DNA from: Paramecium tetraurelia
Taxonomy: Eukaryota; Ciliophora; Oligohymenophorea; Peniculida; Parameciidae
DNA: 51,533 nucleotides
NCBI RefSeq assembly: GCF_000165425.1
Contig: NW_001799051.1
Coordinates: 1 to 51,533 of the forward strand
Reading direction: 5' to 3'
The translations under genes and the position numbers were made by a program. Shown here piece after piece: positions 1-12,490 of the stretch; position 1 is the stretch's first letter, and every line of letters starts with the position of its first letter. The notes beneath the pieces were generated by a model. That model worked only from the letters and a program-made list of their open reading frames with translations. It was not told where the DNA came from and ran no database searches.

Positions 1-245
1 TTTTTGTTAAAAACATTTGGCCCCGTAATTTTAATATTTTGGCCAGGATTTTTTTATTTTTAATTTTCTAACCTTTGATTTCCAAATTTGGAGTTTTCAT
101 TTTTACCTTTGTTCATTGGGATTTATTTTTATTTCTGGTTATTGTTATAATAAATCCATTTAAGAATTTTTTTCTTCCTATTAATAGTTTTCAACTAATT
201 ATTTTAATTATGCATTTTTTGGTAATAATTTTTCTTTCTAAATCC

Positions 246-3200
246 TCATTAGCTTTATTTTACTATATTTAAATTGCTAGTAAGAATAAATAGTTTTGCT
301 AAAAGTTTGCCGTTTTTTACTTTTAACTAATGCGAACTATTTTATATTTTTGAAAATTCTTCTATTATTGCATTTTATTTCACTAGTCTATCATTTAATT
401 ATTTGTTTTCTTTGTTCTATTTTTACAGCAAAAATGATAACCTAAATAATTTGGATAAAGCTTTAGCATTTTAGTTCTTAATCTTCAAGAATTCATTGTT
501 ATTAAATATTTCTGATTATTTTTCTGGATTTATATCAGAAGCAGCTTGAAGAGATATTTCTTAATGATGTAACTCTGGTTCTAATTTTATTTAAGCATCC
601 TAATTTGTTTCGACCATTAATTAATCATTAATGGCTTTTTATATATTTAATCTTTCATTTAATTAAATTAATTCTTTATCTTTTTTCTTTTGTTGGCTCA
701 AAATTCTAAATAACTTTGCAAGCAATTTATTATATTTATATTTCCAAATAGAAATTTCATTTTAATGATTGATCTATTGTTCTTAAGATTCTGAGTTAGG
801 TTAAATGTTTTGATTGTCTTTGTTTGGATGATTGGATTATTCCTAAACTTCTTAATTTGTAGCTTGTTCTTATGTTAATGAATCAATAATTGCTTTTTAT
901 TTTGTTAATCTTTATTCTAGTAATTAAATTTAATTATTTTTTCTGGTTAATCCGCTCATAACTCTGAATAATTTGACTAATAATTTGTTATTTTAATTCC
1001 TAAGTCTAACGTTATCTTACTCATTAGCATTTTAAAGTTCCATTTATTATTGTGTTGAAGTCTTATCATTTTCTAATTTTACATCAGTAATGTTAATATT
1101 TTCAGCCTAAGATTATTAATTCTCTTAACTTTAAGATTCAATAATAGCTTTGTACTTAGATAGTCTTTCGTTTAAATTTTCTATCAGTTTATTTTACTTA
1201 TTATATTTACTCATAATCATGAATAATTTAGCAGCCATCTTATTAATTTTTTGATTTCTTAAGACGTCATTCTATTTCTCTATTTCATTGGAGTTGAGGT
1301 CCTGTTGGGGTTATTCTTGTTAACTATTTTGTAAATTAAAGTTTGGTTCTTTTTCTTGATCCTTAATCTAATTTGAATTTATATTATTTTCGTGAATCTA
1401 ATTATTTAATACCTCAATTTATGCTTTTTATTTCTAACTTCTCTGCAATAGTGACTCAATTTCATTATTTTTTTTATTTAATAAAAACATAGTTCTAAAT
1501 AATTTTCCCTAAAGTCTTTAATTTTAATTTTTTATTTTCATTTAATCATGGTCAACATCTTTGTTCTCTACTTCCATATTAATCTATTTATTATTTTATT
1601 AGTCATCTACTATTAATTATTCTTATTCCGGTTATACCTCTTCTTTTTCTTTAGGCTCAATATCGATGGCATCATTTATAGCTTGTTATTTTTTAAGTCT
1701 TTCGTTTAAATTTTATAATTCATCTTCTTTTATTTTTAATTTGGTCATTATTCTCAAAATTTTTGATAATAATTTTTAATTTTAAGTCTTAAGCTTCAAT
1801 AATTCATTTTTTTATTCCTATTAATTTTAATTATCTTAGATTTAAGGTTATTCATGCCCATGCTCTACTTCATTTTGTTGTTTTACTTCTTCATTTAATT
1901 TTGGTTATTATTCGCTATTCTTTTAATTTTCAATTAATTCTTAATTTATTGCCTTTTATTTTTCAATTCTTTCTTCTAATTATGTAATGATAGCATCTTT
2001 TTATTTTTGTTTGGTTAATATCCTGAAAATTTTGCCTAATAACTTTTAATTTCTTTATTTTTATTTTACTAATTCCTCTTATATATTTTAATGAGTATCT
2101 AACTCATTTTCAGCTTACTATTCAATTTATGGTTCATTCACTTATGGAATTGGATCAGATGAATTTTCTTTTTCTGTTTTTTAATTTTTTTAATTTCCTA
2201 ACAATTCATTAATGATTGCTTTTTGTTTTTTTATTTTTTCTTCTTAATCAGATTTCAATTTTTCGATTTACATCAACTTTCCTACTAAAATAAATTTACT
2301 TCTTAAGTTCTTACTATTTTTATTCTTTATTAAATTCAACTCTTTCATTAATTACGAATTATTTACTTCTAATTATTCATTACTTTAATTTAATCTTTCA
2401 ATTAAAGCTTCTTGTTCTTGATTACTTTCACTTGGATTTGATTTTGGTATTTATTTCTATTTTTATTCTAATTCTTCTTATTATTTTTTTTATTATTTGA
2501 TTATTTAATCTTAATCAGAAATCTTTTTCTCTGCATCATTTAATTGAGATATTAATTTATCATTGTCAAGTTTCAATTTGTTATTTTGTTTCTCTAAATC
2601 TGAAGTCAATTAATTGAGGTCTTATTCATTTTACTCATCTTATTTATTTTGTTGTTATTACAGAGATTAAGTTTCTTTTTTCAAATCATTAATTTGTACA
2701 TTAGCTTGCTTTAATTTATCCTCTAATTCTCTCTATTTAAGTGTATTAGGATGGGGGGGGGGTCTGGGTGTTGAGTCCTTTTGCGAATGTTTTAATGCTA
2801 TTTCTAAATCATTTATGTTGATTTCTTAATCCTTTATGTGCAACTCAAGTTCTTCTATTTTCAATTTATCATTATTCTCTTACTCTAAAATGGCATTAAG
2901 TTCAGTGTTTTTCGAATTATATTTGTTTATCCAGTCTTAAATTTCTCCCTCTTAAGATTTAATTCTATTTTCTAATTTTTTAATTGCATCATTCAAAAGT
3001 GAATTTTCTTTTGCCTTTTTATTATTTTCATTTTCCATAGTTTACTTTTATTCCAAAACTTCTGTATATTTAGATTTCAAATTCTAAAAATCATCGCTTA
3101 ATTGATTGAACTATGAGATAAATTCTTCTCCTCCATTGCTATTGCTGGGAGCGTTGTGTAATTCAATCAAATCATTTTATAGATTTGAGTTTACTTCTAA

Positions 3201-4294
3201 AGGTTTTGAGGCCAATAATTCAAATTATTTTAAATTTTCAGCCCTCAAATCTTAATTATTTTTTTGAATTATATCAATTTAATCTTAAAGTCTTTTATTG
3301 TTATTTTCAAACTCATTTAAATTATTCTTTAACACTATAATAGTTGCTTCCAATTGATTGATATTATTTTTATCATCCTTTCTTTAATTTTCCATTTCCT
3401 CCTTTGATGCTAAAAGATTCTAAATTTCATTATAAGCAACTAAATTTAATTGGAATAGTTACTTGCATAATAATTATCAACTTCATCTTTATTCTTTTGG
3501 AGCTATGAAAATTTATTTTTCCACTCTAATATTTCTTATTGATGTGAATTAATTGTTTCATCATATTCACTTATTTCTTCTTACAACTCTTAAATTTACT
3601 TTTTTAATTTTTCAATAATAGCAGAGCTAAATAATGAAGCAATGATACTTTTCATTAATTAAATTATTTTAAGGTTCTATTATTTTTTAAGGTGATTACT
3701 ATTTTTTTTGGATTGACTTTTCCTCCATCAATTTTTTCTAGAGCTCTAATTTTTCTTTTTATAAAAGTGAATTTTAAGTTTAAAGTTGCTCTATTTATTT
3801 ATCTTTCTGATCATTTTCACTCCAAGCTTCATTGAGATCATGTGTTAATTATTTAATATCCATTTTCAGATTTTCAATCTCAGCCAAAAATTACTTTTCT
3901 TTTTAATTCATTTCAAGCTCTAAAGCAAGTATTTCTCGTTGTTTGATTTAATCTTGGGTAAATTTGTCATTATCAATTTTTTAAGATCTATTGCTATGTA
4001 TTGATGATCTGTGGATTCCTGGCCCTTCTGTTCTCTTTAGGATTTCATCAGCTTGCTTTTTATATTTGTCTTTTTCCTCCTATAATTTTTCAACTCTCTG
4101 GCTCAACACTTAGGCAGTATCTTTATTAATTTTTGCCTCTCTCATGGTTCGCTCAAATGCTTATGACTGTTCAATTTTCAGTTCTGATTTTACTTTTTAT
4201 ATCTGAGTGTCAATTTACTAAGAAAATTACATGATAATCATACTTTAATCCCTATTGGTGCTTGTCCTTAATTTGCTTATTAGATACTTCTCAT
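246..4294 (-). CDS. long coiled-coil protein, unknown function
   Basis: About 1,325 residues under the ciliate code (TAA/TAG = Gln). Almost the whole chain is Leu/Lys/Glu/Gln/Asn-rich heptad-like sequence (for example RELEDKLKQAN and ELQEEISEYDE), so it should form a very long coiled coil, perhaps a cytoskeletal or basal-body scaffold; no globular domain was recognised. The start at 4294 is followed by the short N-terminus MRSIQQANQGQAP, and a 26-nt intron (4218-4243) removes an in-frame TGA. Further introns at 3627-3648 (22 nt) and 3440-3462 (23 nt) restore frame. The stop used is the TGA at 246-248. A possible 22-nt intron just upstream would instead give a slightly different C-terminus ending at 191. 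An in-frame G10 tract (2753-2762) encodes Asp-Pro-Pro-Pro-His. Divergent from the EF-hand-like gene at 5036. Confidence 0.8.
2753..2762. repeat. G10 homopolymer inside a coding region
   Basis: Ten consecutive G (C on the coding strand) in otherwise very AT-rich DNA. Read in frame it gives Asp-Pro-Pro-Pro-His between two coiled-coil stretches. The length is exactly in frame; a change of one base would truncate the protein. Confidence 0.85.
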
Positions 4295-5035
4295 AATAAA
4301 AACGCAAATAAAAAATAATTAAAAACTAGAAAACTTAACAAACGATTAAAATCCCAAAATGCAAAGCATTATTAATTCCGTTATGGATTGATGAAATCAT
4401 TAAGCTATCCTTTAGCAAGTTCTAATCCCTACTCTTGATAGCTCAATTATTTTAGAATGGGGTCCATTATAATTTATAGCATAATTATAAATACAATAAA
4501 TTGTTAATTTATTAAATGAATGGACCTTATTTCATTGGATCACATCAATTATAATAAATTTCTTTTAGCTACTTAGAGGAGATGAAGTAAATTAAGATAT
4601 AAATAATTCTTGTGCTTTATATTCTTTTATTCTCTTTGCTTATCTTAATTTTACTACAAATTTATATCCAAAATGTTTATAATCAAATTAAAGTTATTTA
4701 TATCAAATTCATTTACTATTAAATATATATATCAATAAAAACAAAAAATTCACGTTTTTCTAAATTATTTTCAAATAGATATATTATCACCAATAATCCT
4801 ACATATCTTAAATATTTTCATAAAATAAATATCTTTCATCAAGGAAAAATAAATCATTATTTCAAAATCAAATTTTGAGTTAGGTAAGTAGGTAGATTTA
4901 AATAAATTACATAAATGACTCAACTCGTACACTTATATTCTTTTGGTTACCAAATTCGAGTAATATTATACAATGTTAGATATTACACTTTTATATTACA
5001 AATAACTATTAATATTATTATAATTATTTGTTAAA
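4295..5035. promoter_or_regulatory. divergent intergenic region
   Basis: About 740 bases between two divergently transcribed genes, very AT-rich with no sustained reading frame in the ciliate code. It presumably holds both promoters. I see no recognisable motif beyond AT-rich tracts, and no RNA gene. Confidence 0.5.
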
Positions 5036-7514
5036 ATGAGCGTCTCTTCGAATTAATAAGTATATGAAGAACTTATGGTATTAATATTAGTTTTCTATTC
5101 AAGGATAAAATCAAAAACAATTCAGAGGTAAGAGAGAAATTTGACAGCAGAACTTAAAGTGGATTATTAGATAAAGACTATGCTCACGAAGTCTTGATAG
5201 ATTGGAGTGATTTACTAAATTATGATCTGAGTGATGCTATAACTTATTTTGATCTCGATAATCCTGACATTCCCCCGGAAGAGATCAGGTAGCACTTAGA
5301 TTTTGACAGTTTCATTAATCTGGTCAACAAATGGTTATAGAAGCAATTATTGCAAACATCACCCAAGTAGAAACAAAGTACAAACTAAGACCAATACTGG
5401 TTTAAGAGTGAACCAGGAACACTCAATACAGAACAGAGTGATTTAAAGCATTAGGAGTAATTAATAAAAGCAATTTTTGAGACACAAGAAGCCAAGACAA
5501 AAAAGGTATTTAACGAATACGCAATGATGGGTGATCAGAACGATACAATTAGTAAATAAGATTTCCCTCTATTGCTTAAAAATTTGTTATATCAACATAA
5601 TGCATCAATTTACGAGAAAAGTGGCTAAGAAGATTACTTCATGAGAAGTAATTCATATGGAAATTTGAATAATTTTTTAAGGGATGACCAAATCAATTAT
5701 CAATAATTCAAGGAGGCAGCAATTCAGTTCATAAAAGGAAATCAAGATTTAATTCTTTTGGATCACGAATAAATTAGTAAAAAAAAAGAAAAGCAGCCAC
5801 CTTAACATCCCCCAAATTTGGAAGAAGAACTTTTACAATAAATAGAAAAGTATTAACAGATTTTATAAACAACTGAACCTGAAATTGAGAAGTAGGTTCT
5901 CAGAAACATGATTACAACTTTGGTCCGTTAGCTGGATTTAATAAGAGACAACACTATGAAGTTTGATGAAACCTAAATAAATTCCACCATCAAACCTAAA
6001 GCTAATTTATAGGTCTCATTCTCAGGAATAGTTCGGCCTGAGAAAAGAGCAAAAACAAAAGAAGAGATTGAAATTGGAAAAAGAGACAACCAAATACTTG
6101 AAATATTTCTCTTTTTTGCCAAATAATAATATGTCAATGGAGTTGCATATGAATTTGATAGATACACTAAGGAAGCCTAAAGTTTAAGTTTGGGTATGTT
6201 CTTATACTTTTGTAAATGTTTTGATTTGATTGAAACTCATGTAAGAAAGCCTAACGAAGAAAATTTATTAGAGAGAAAAAAAAGAGGTGAAGAAGTCAAC
6301 ATTACTCGATTGAATCAAACAATAGTCAATAAAAGTTTGTTGGAAGAGGAGAAATAAGTAGAATAAGCTTCAACGATAATGTCTCCAAAATAAAAACCTC
6401 CTACTGTTCCAGTGGATATTCAAAAAGTTGAAAACTTGCCTCGAAGGAATAAATATTCTCATGTCCCTTCAAAATTTGAGTAAAATTATATTTCGATATC
6501 TTAGGTGGTGGAATGATGAGTTAAAGTTTGATAAATACTACAATCCAAATCAAAACCCTTTACCTCAACAAATCTTAGATGACATGAAATATTTAACCAA
6601 AGAGGAAATCAAGAGTTTGTTCAAAAGAAGTGCCTTCGGTAAAGATGTAAGACAATAAATTAAAAATAGCTCGATTTTGATGAATTCAAATGTTTGTTAG
6701 GTTTTATGGCCAATCTCATGTTCAAATAAAATGGGGAAAGACACCCCCATGCCTATTAATTGATATTAAGATTGATGTACATAGATTATCCAGAAGAATA
6801 TAGAAAAAGATTAATTCCCATCAAAATTCCATTTAATTGCAAAGAGAAAATAGGTTTCAGATAACTTCCAGGTTATGAACACCATGAATATAAAGGAAGA
6901 TAATTATCATAGCAAGAAAAACAGCAACTCTAAAAATTAAAACAAGAAAGAGAAAATTAATTAAGAGAGAGACTTACTGAAAATCCTAATTAAAGCATTC
7001 GATCTATAGGATCGATAGGATCTCAATCCATTGCTAATTTACCATATAACAAACAATAAGGCAGATTCTTAAATGGAAGAATAGACTTGGATAGGGAAAA
7101 GGTTTCATGGGCGAAACTTGAAAATTTAAATCCCAATGACTTAAGTGGTCATGGCAGAAATTTCAAGCCCTAAGATTTGATAGATGAATTCGAAGATGAA
7201 GAAGATAGGTAAATCTCTTCGTTATAAATTCTAGATTCTTCTTAAAAGAGTTCTCTCTGGAAGAAGAAAAAAGAAATCAATAAAAACCTGAAGAAGTTTA
7301 AAAAAATCTAGAGAAGTATGGTGCTTATAAGCCTCCCAAGAGACCTACTTAAAAACACTAAATGAGTCAACCTTAACTCTTAAATTAGAGATACGAATAA
7401 AAGAGTCTAGACATGAAAAATTAGTACTTGTAAAGAGCTAATCAAATTTAGTAATTACAAAATAAAAAAGAGTAATAACTACTCTAAAAAATTAACAAAA
7501 AATATAAAATTTGA
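5036..7514 (+). CDS. EF-hand-like protein, uncharacterised
   Basis: Predicted 792 residues after removing four introns (26, 25, 23 and 26 nt; the first, 5078-5103, ends AAG rather than TAG). Two helix-loop-helix stretches resemble EF-hands: one around MMGDQNDTISKQDF near residue 160 and one around FGKDLDFDEFKCLLGF about 500 residues in, each with an acidic loop followed by a hydrophobic helix. Neither is a textbook canonical calcium loop, so calcium binding is inference. A middle section (GMFLYFCKCFDLIETHV) looks globular; the C-terminal 130 residues are Gln-rich and basic (YGAYKPPKRP). Such proteins in ciliates are often cortical or ciliary, but nothing here proves it. Its stop lies 109 bases from the convergent protease-like gene. 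Confidence 0.75.
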
Positions 7515-7622
7515 TTATTTTTAAAATCATTATAAGTATTATATCTTAAGTTATTGTGAAATGCATATATATAGTAAGATAATTGTTTTATAATTCTAAT
7601 ATTTAACTGATATTAATTCTAT

Positions 7623-8608
7623 TCAAAATACTTATTGTGAACCAGCCTTGCAAACTCCACAAGTATTTCCAGCTCCTAATCTTATGAATCCTTTTTCTCC
7701 CCAAGATGTTCCCCAAGTATTTTTAAGAGTCCATACTCCATCATTTGTAACTCCAGTTAACAATGCATTATGGTTTAAAGAACTTCCACATTATGTCAAA
7801 ACACCACTAAAATTGTAAAAAAGACTGTTACCCTTTATAGAATTACCAAGAAGTTGCATCAACTGCTACAGTGACTGTTGAGTTAGACAAAGCTTTAATT
7901 AAATCATCACAATTGTTCACAGTTATGTAACTTGAGATGCGGAAGGTTCTTTAAACATTCTTGCAAACTCCACTAGTTTAAGTTGTTGGGTAGTCTTTTT
8001 CATAGGCCAAACCTTTATCCTTTACATAATTCAATGTGCCAGAAATAAAACCACCTTGGCATCCTTAATTACCATATGATCCTGAACAGTCAATTAGATC
8101 TTGTTAAGATAGTGGATTTTAATTATTTTTAATAATTTTATTATTTGCATCCAAAAGATCCAATACATTAAAGATATATCCAGCACATTATCCTTAGTTT
8201 CTAACACTTCCAGCATATTTAGACCAATCTATTTCTTGATTTAAATCCTACCCATCTTTAAACAATTATTATGTTTATTAATTAGAAATTTAATGATCAT
8301 ATTGTAAATATTTAATTGAGAATTCTTCTTATGTTAGATCCGCAAATTCATTAATTTCCAATACAAAGTCAGTTTGTTTTTTGTTTGTCTCTTCTACTAA
8401 TTTAACATTTCTCTCAAACACTTGTCTTCTATACCTAGAAACAATCAATATTCTAATACTCTTGTTCAAGCAATGAGTAATATTATTTATTATATTTCAA
8501 CATCCAAGAGTTATGATCATTGGCCAGAGGGGTAGCACTTTCATATTACAAAACCATCGCACTTAAGAGAAGAACAGTTCCTAAAATTATATAAGATTTT
8601 GAAGCCAT
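7623..8608 (-). CDS. papain-family (C1A) protein lacking catalytic Cys
   Basis: Predicted 311 residues, a normal length for cathepsin L-type preproenzymes, with two 25-nt introns. Domains in order: signal peptide (hydrophobic stretch in the first 20 residues), I29-type propeptide ([12 protein letters not shown] then NEFADLT), and peptidase C1 fold. The oxyanion/active-site segment reads NQGQCAGYIF, where papain relatives have NQG-x-CGSCWAF. The first (disulfide) Cys is kept, but the nucleophile Cys is Tyr and the following Trp is Ile. The catalytic His ([10 protein letters not shown]) and Asn ([10 protein letters not shown]) are intact. It is therefore probably a secreted or lysosomal pseudo-protease rather than an active peptidase. 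Frame and introns are otherwise clean, arguing against a pseudogene. Convergent with the upstream EF-hand-like gene. Confidence 0.88.
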
Positions 8609-8725
8609 ATTTATATTAATGATGTAATTAATAAGGTTCTCTGGGATTATATATAATTGAAAAATTAAGAATCCCTTTTAGATACAGGAAATATGTTGAT
8701 ATTAACAAGTGTTTAGGTGTTTCAA

Positions 8726-9417
8726 TCAATTATATAAATTTTATACGGAATCTCTCTACTATGTAATATATAATATAAGTTCTATTTTAATTAATATAAT
8801 GCATAATTCGATAGTAATATTAAATTTAATTTGAAAGAACCATTTCCTTTTAGAATCTGTTGATTTTTTGAAAATGCATTGTAATTAGAGAAAAATTTCT
8901 AGCACATAGTTTTTCTCTGTAGTAAAATAATGCATTTTTAAAGACTTAATTTACTTAGCTCCTATATTTCTCCATCTACTAATAAGAAATTCTAAATGTT
9001 AATATTCTTAATCTATTTCACCCAAAAGCTACTCTGCTACTTTGTAATTCTTTTTATATGCAAAAAGTCTAAATAGTTTGTAGTTTATAATTACTCTAAT
9101 TATCTCCTTAAGTGAATAAATACTATTCCAGAATTGATCATTCTCAACATCCTATCACTTATTGATGGATTTAATTCTTCATCTAAAAACTTGACTTATC
9201 TGATTCCACTGATACCTTCATGAATATTTGAAATGATAATTTTATCCTCTTCTTTACAATTTTAGTTTCATTTTCTTATATTTTTCTTATTCTGTATCTT
9301 ATTGATATATATATAAGACAACTATTTATGATTCTTTATAAAATTGGCTATTTCAATTTCCATTAGAATTGACTTTATATTTCAATTTGAAATCTCTTAC
9401 TGTAATAAAACTTCCCA
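8726..9417 (-). pseudogene. possible broken gene, family not recognised
   Basis: A minus-strand frame from about 9260 down to 8726 has a protein-like acidic/hydrophobic composition (HEGISGIRQVKFLDEELN, DRMLRMINSGIVFIHL). Upstream, candidate starts at about 9417 (MGSFITVRDFKLKYK) and near 9373 (MEIEIANFIKNHKQ) do not join it. The second runs in the same frame but meets a TGA, and I found no 20-35 nt GT-AG intron that removes it. The C-terminal part beyond about 8900 becomes low-complexity. It may be a decayed gene or one with an intron I cannot recognise. No family assignment is possible. Confidence 0.35.
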
Positions 9418-9437
9418 TTATATTATTATATTAATTT

Positions 9438-10646
9438 ATGAATTACCCTTTTAATCCGTCCCCCTCCTATTCATTCAGTGTTGCTAAGAAGTATCTATGT
9501 TTTAATTCATAGAATTCAATCCCACTTTTTGTTGCCTTAAATTAGCATGGGACCAGGCCAATATCACCTAAAGACTGAGAAAAAGGGAGGGACCTTGAAT
9601 TTTGGATCATACAGCTAGCGCAAAATGATATTGGCTTAGGATGCCTTAACGCCAGGACCACTTCATTATACAATTAACACTTATAGAAGTTAAGGTGTTT
9701 CATTTGCGAATTCAATTAAGCCTATAAATAAGCCATCTCTAAGTCCTGGGCCAGGGTATTTTTACACAAAATTAGGCAATATCTACCAATGGACGAACCT
9801 CATAGTAGACTTGGAGGATCTATTTCAAGGACTTCCAGAAAGGAAACCTTTGATAATTAAATCCCAGGAGCTGGTCAATATCCTATTAAATCAACTTTGA
9901 ATACTCTAGGCTTTAAATTTAAATAATTACATAAAAGAGCCAGAACGGATCAAATGAGTCCTGGTCCTGGGTCTTATTCAATTTCACAGGATTCTTTGAA
10001 TCACGGCGTCAAAATGCATAATTCAACAAGAACTTGGTCTTATATTTTAAAAACCGAGACTCCAGGTCCTGGAACCTACTAAAAAGAAAGTTTCATTTAA
10101 AATAGGTCCTCCTCTAAACATTCAAAAGTTTCATCAAAGGAGCAATCGAAAATCTTGAAAAAATGCTTTTCTTAACATGAACCAAAGTAATCTAATAGGA
10201 TAGGAAAAATCAGTTCTTCCAAAGGCAATATTGATTCTCATGGAAATTTGACTACAAGATCGAAATTCAAGTCTAATCACTTAAGCCAATAATAAAATAT
10301 CAGTGATTCATATAACAGAATGAGGGAATATGGTAAATTAAAAGTAACTTTTACAAAATAAGTAAGAAAAGAGGAGTTCCTAGATGAATTTTCAACTCCA
10401 ATTGCTAGAAAAGTCAGCAGATCTCCAGGTCCGGCTATGTATGCTGATACTAAGTTCAAACCGAATTCAAAATTGGGGTTTATGCCAACCTCAAGAAAAG
10501 GAGAGACATTCAAACCAAAAGAAGGACCTGGAGTAGGAGAATATTCTAAAATAATTCCTTTTGGTAAGATATACAGTAAGCATATAACTCCGAAGAGATA
10601 ATTTTTTAAATTCAAAGATCTAAATTAATATGATTTTGACTAATGA
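9438..10646 (+). CDS. STPGR/SHIPPO (ODF3-like) repeat protein
   Basis: Predicted 388 residues after two short introns (22 and 20 nt). At least six Pro-Gly-Pro-Gly-x-Tyr type repeats are visible: SMGPGQYHL, LTPGPLHYT, LSPGPGQYL, IPGAGQYPI, MSPGPGSYSI, ETPGPGTYQ, then degenerate RSPGPAMYA and GPGVGEYSK. This is the repeat of the SHIPPO1/ODF3 (CIMAP) family, whose members sit inside the lumen of ciliary and flagellar microtubules and on outer dense fibres, which suits a heavily ciliated cell. Removing the 20-nt intron completes one of the repeats (GPGQYLPMDE), good internal evidence for the splice. The reverse-strand frame at 10277-10615 is a shadow. Confidence 0.9.
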
Positions 10647-10681
10647 CTAATTCTATATTGATACTAATATTATTAAAATTA

Positions 10682-11237
10682 ATGTAAGCCTAAGCTCAAT
10701 TAAAGTGGAGTGATTTGTAAAAAGATGAGAAAGAGAATATCCTTAGAAATAATGATGAATGTAAAGATTGATTTATTAGCTTATAAGAACCTAAGCTGGC
10801 ATATTTAGAAGATAATGTTAAGAAAGTGAATAGAATCAGATTCACTTAAGGTCCCAATAAATTATAAAAGTTTATGATCGGTTTATGTGATAAGAGAATT
10901 CGATAGGAAAGAGGAATGATATTCTAGGATAAGTCATTTGTTGGACATGGCACATATCTCCTTTATTCTGTGGATAGCTATAATTCATGTAAGACTATAA
11001 TTAATGAAAGTCTTATTTAGTCATTGGGATTTAGAGAGCAACTATAATGAAGGAGGGTTTGTATTACATCCAAATGAGGAAGAGGAAGTTTCATTCGATT
11101 TGGAGCAAAGAATATTGAAAATAGTAGATGTCAAGAAACCAGAGAGAAAAGTAGAGTTTAAAACAGAACATCATAACCTAGACGACTTGCATCTTTGTGT
11201 AGTAATACTGGAAGGGGAACTGACATTTCAGATATGA
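10682..11237 (+). CDS. small SPRY-domain protein
   Basis: Predicted 168 residues. The segment from FTQGPNKLQKFMIGLCDKR through FVGHGTYLLYS to EGGFVLHPNEEEEVSFDLE follows the SPRY/B30.2 pattern (a GHG-x-Y strand, then a conserved acidic and aromatic strand). SPRY domains bind protein partners; no second domain is present. Two introns are needed: 27 nt ending TAAG and 22 nt ending AAAG. Both acceptors deviate from the usual TAG, so the exact junctions are less certain than elsewhere. The stop lies only 11 bases from the stop of the convergent Aurora-like kinase gene. Confidence 0.72.
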
Positions 11238-11248
11238 TTAATTATATA

Positions 11249-12490
11249 TCATTATTTTTAAGTATCTAAACAACTTGTATCAGCATACGACTCTCTTTTA
11301 ACACAACCTAAAGCAACTAATAATTTCTGCATGAATGTTTCATTTCGTTATTTTACTGTTTATGATCTTATCTCTTTTCTTTAAGATTCAGAATGTCTAC
11401 TACGACGATATTGTTATTTGTAATCTTAAACCGAATTTTCAGTTTGAGATTAGAATGCTACGTTTTACCTTATAAAAGATTGTTGTGAAGAGGCAGTAGA
11501 TTTAGAGAAATACTGATTTTCTGTATGCATAGTATTTCCATTCACTCTGACTCTATTTTATTAATTGGGTATCTTTTCCAACTCGAATTCATTTCTGTTG
11601 AGCCATCTGTGATTCAAAATCTATTTCATAGTTAATCTATCTTTTTAATGATATTTAATAAGACTGGTTATGAGATCTTTAACATCAGAACTCAAACTAT
11701 TATCCAGTATTTAGTAATTGATTTTAACAATATTGTTGCACTTTTCAATATCGTTTTTCCCTTTGAATGGTGCATCCCCATGGAGTAATTCGTATAGTAG
11801 AATTCCTAAACACCAGATGTCCAGAGTGTGATCGTGAAGTCTATCTTCAATCATCTCAGGGGCCATGTAATCTATTGTTCCACAGAAGGTGCTTCTTTTT
11901 TTCGAACCCAAATTTTCAGCTGACCATCCGAAATCGCAAATTTTGACATTGTCAGTAATATCCAATAATATATTTTCAGGCTACATATGAAAAATAATGA
12001 GTTACTTTGAGGTCTCTATGAATTATATTTTGTTGATGCAAATAGTCAATTCCTAAACAAGTTTACTTAAAGAATTTAAGAGCCTCGATTTCATTCAATT
12101 TTCCTCTTCTCTTTAATAATTGGAATAGGGATCCATGTTCTGCATACTCCAAGATAAGGTAGACTTTGTCTTTGTCTTCGAAATAATGGAATAGTTATGT
12201 AATATTTGGATGATTCAACTTCCTCTGTATTCGAATTTCTCGCTTAAGATTTTCTATTGAACAGTACTCAAAAATCTCTTTCTTGTTCATCTACAATTGA
12301 TAATCAAAGTTACTATCTTCATTGCGTGTAATTATCCATTGGTTCTATCCTTCACCAACCGTACAGCTCCAAAACTACCTTTGCCAAGTTGTGGATAATC
12401 ATATATGAGTTCGAACTCTTCCGGACTTCTTTTCATTTGTCTCAAGGTTGACACCTTATCACTATAGGCTATTTCCTATGAATTTAACAT
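11249..12490 (-). CDS. Aurora-like serine/threonine protein kinase
   Basis: Predicted 397 residues with introns of 23 and 25 nt. All kinase motifs are present: glycine loop LGKGSFGAV, catalytic Lys in HAMKIM, HRDLKPEN (rebuilt across an intron), DFGWSAENLG, activation loop RSTFCGTIDYMAPE, and DIWCLGILLYELLHG. The DFGWS signature and the RSTFCGTxDY activation loop with a phosphorylatable Thr are typical of Aurora kinases, which control mitotic spindles and, in protists, flagellar/ciliary length. The catalytic domain starts about residue 30, with no long N-terminal extension; a Ser/Gln-rich tail of about 110 residues follows. It shares a 215-bp divergent upstream region with the PP2C gene. Confidence 0.9.

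Noticed and set aside
1..190. Plus-strand 65-codon frame at the left edge
   Set aside because: Low-complexity hydrophobic frame in AT-rich DNA with no homology recognised; opposite strand is the end of the coiled-coil gene.
3677..3699. A perfect-looking 23-nt GTA...TAG intron on the minus strand in the first coiled-coil gene
   Set aside because: Removing it breaks the reading frame; the 22-nt intron at 3627-3648 is the one that joins the two open frames.
10277..10615. Minus-strand 112-codon frame
   Set aside because: Shadow of the STPGR-repeat gene on the plus strand.
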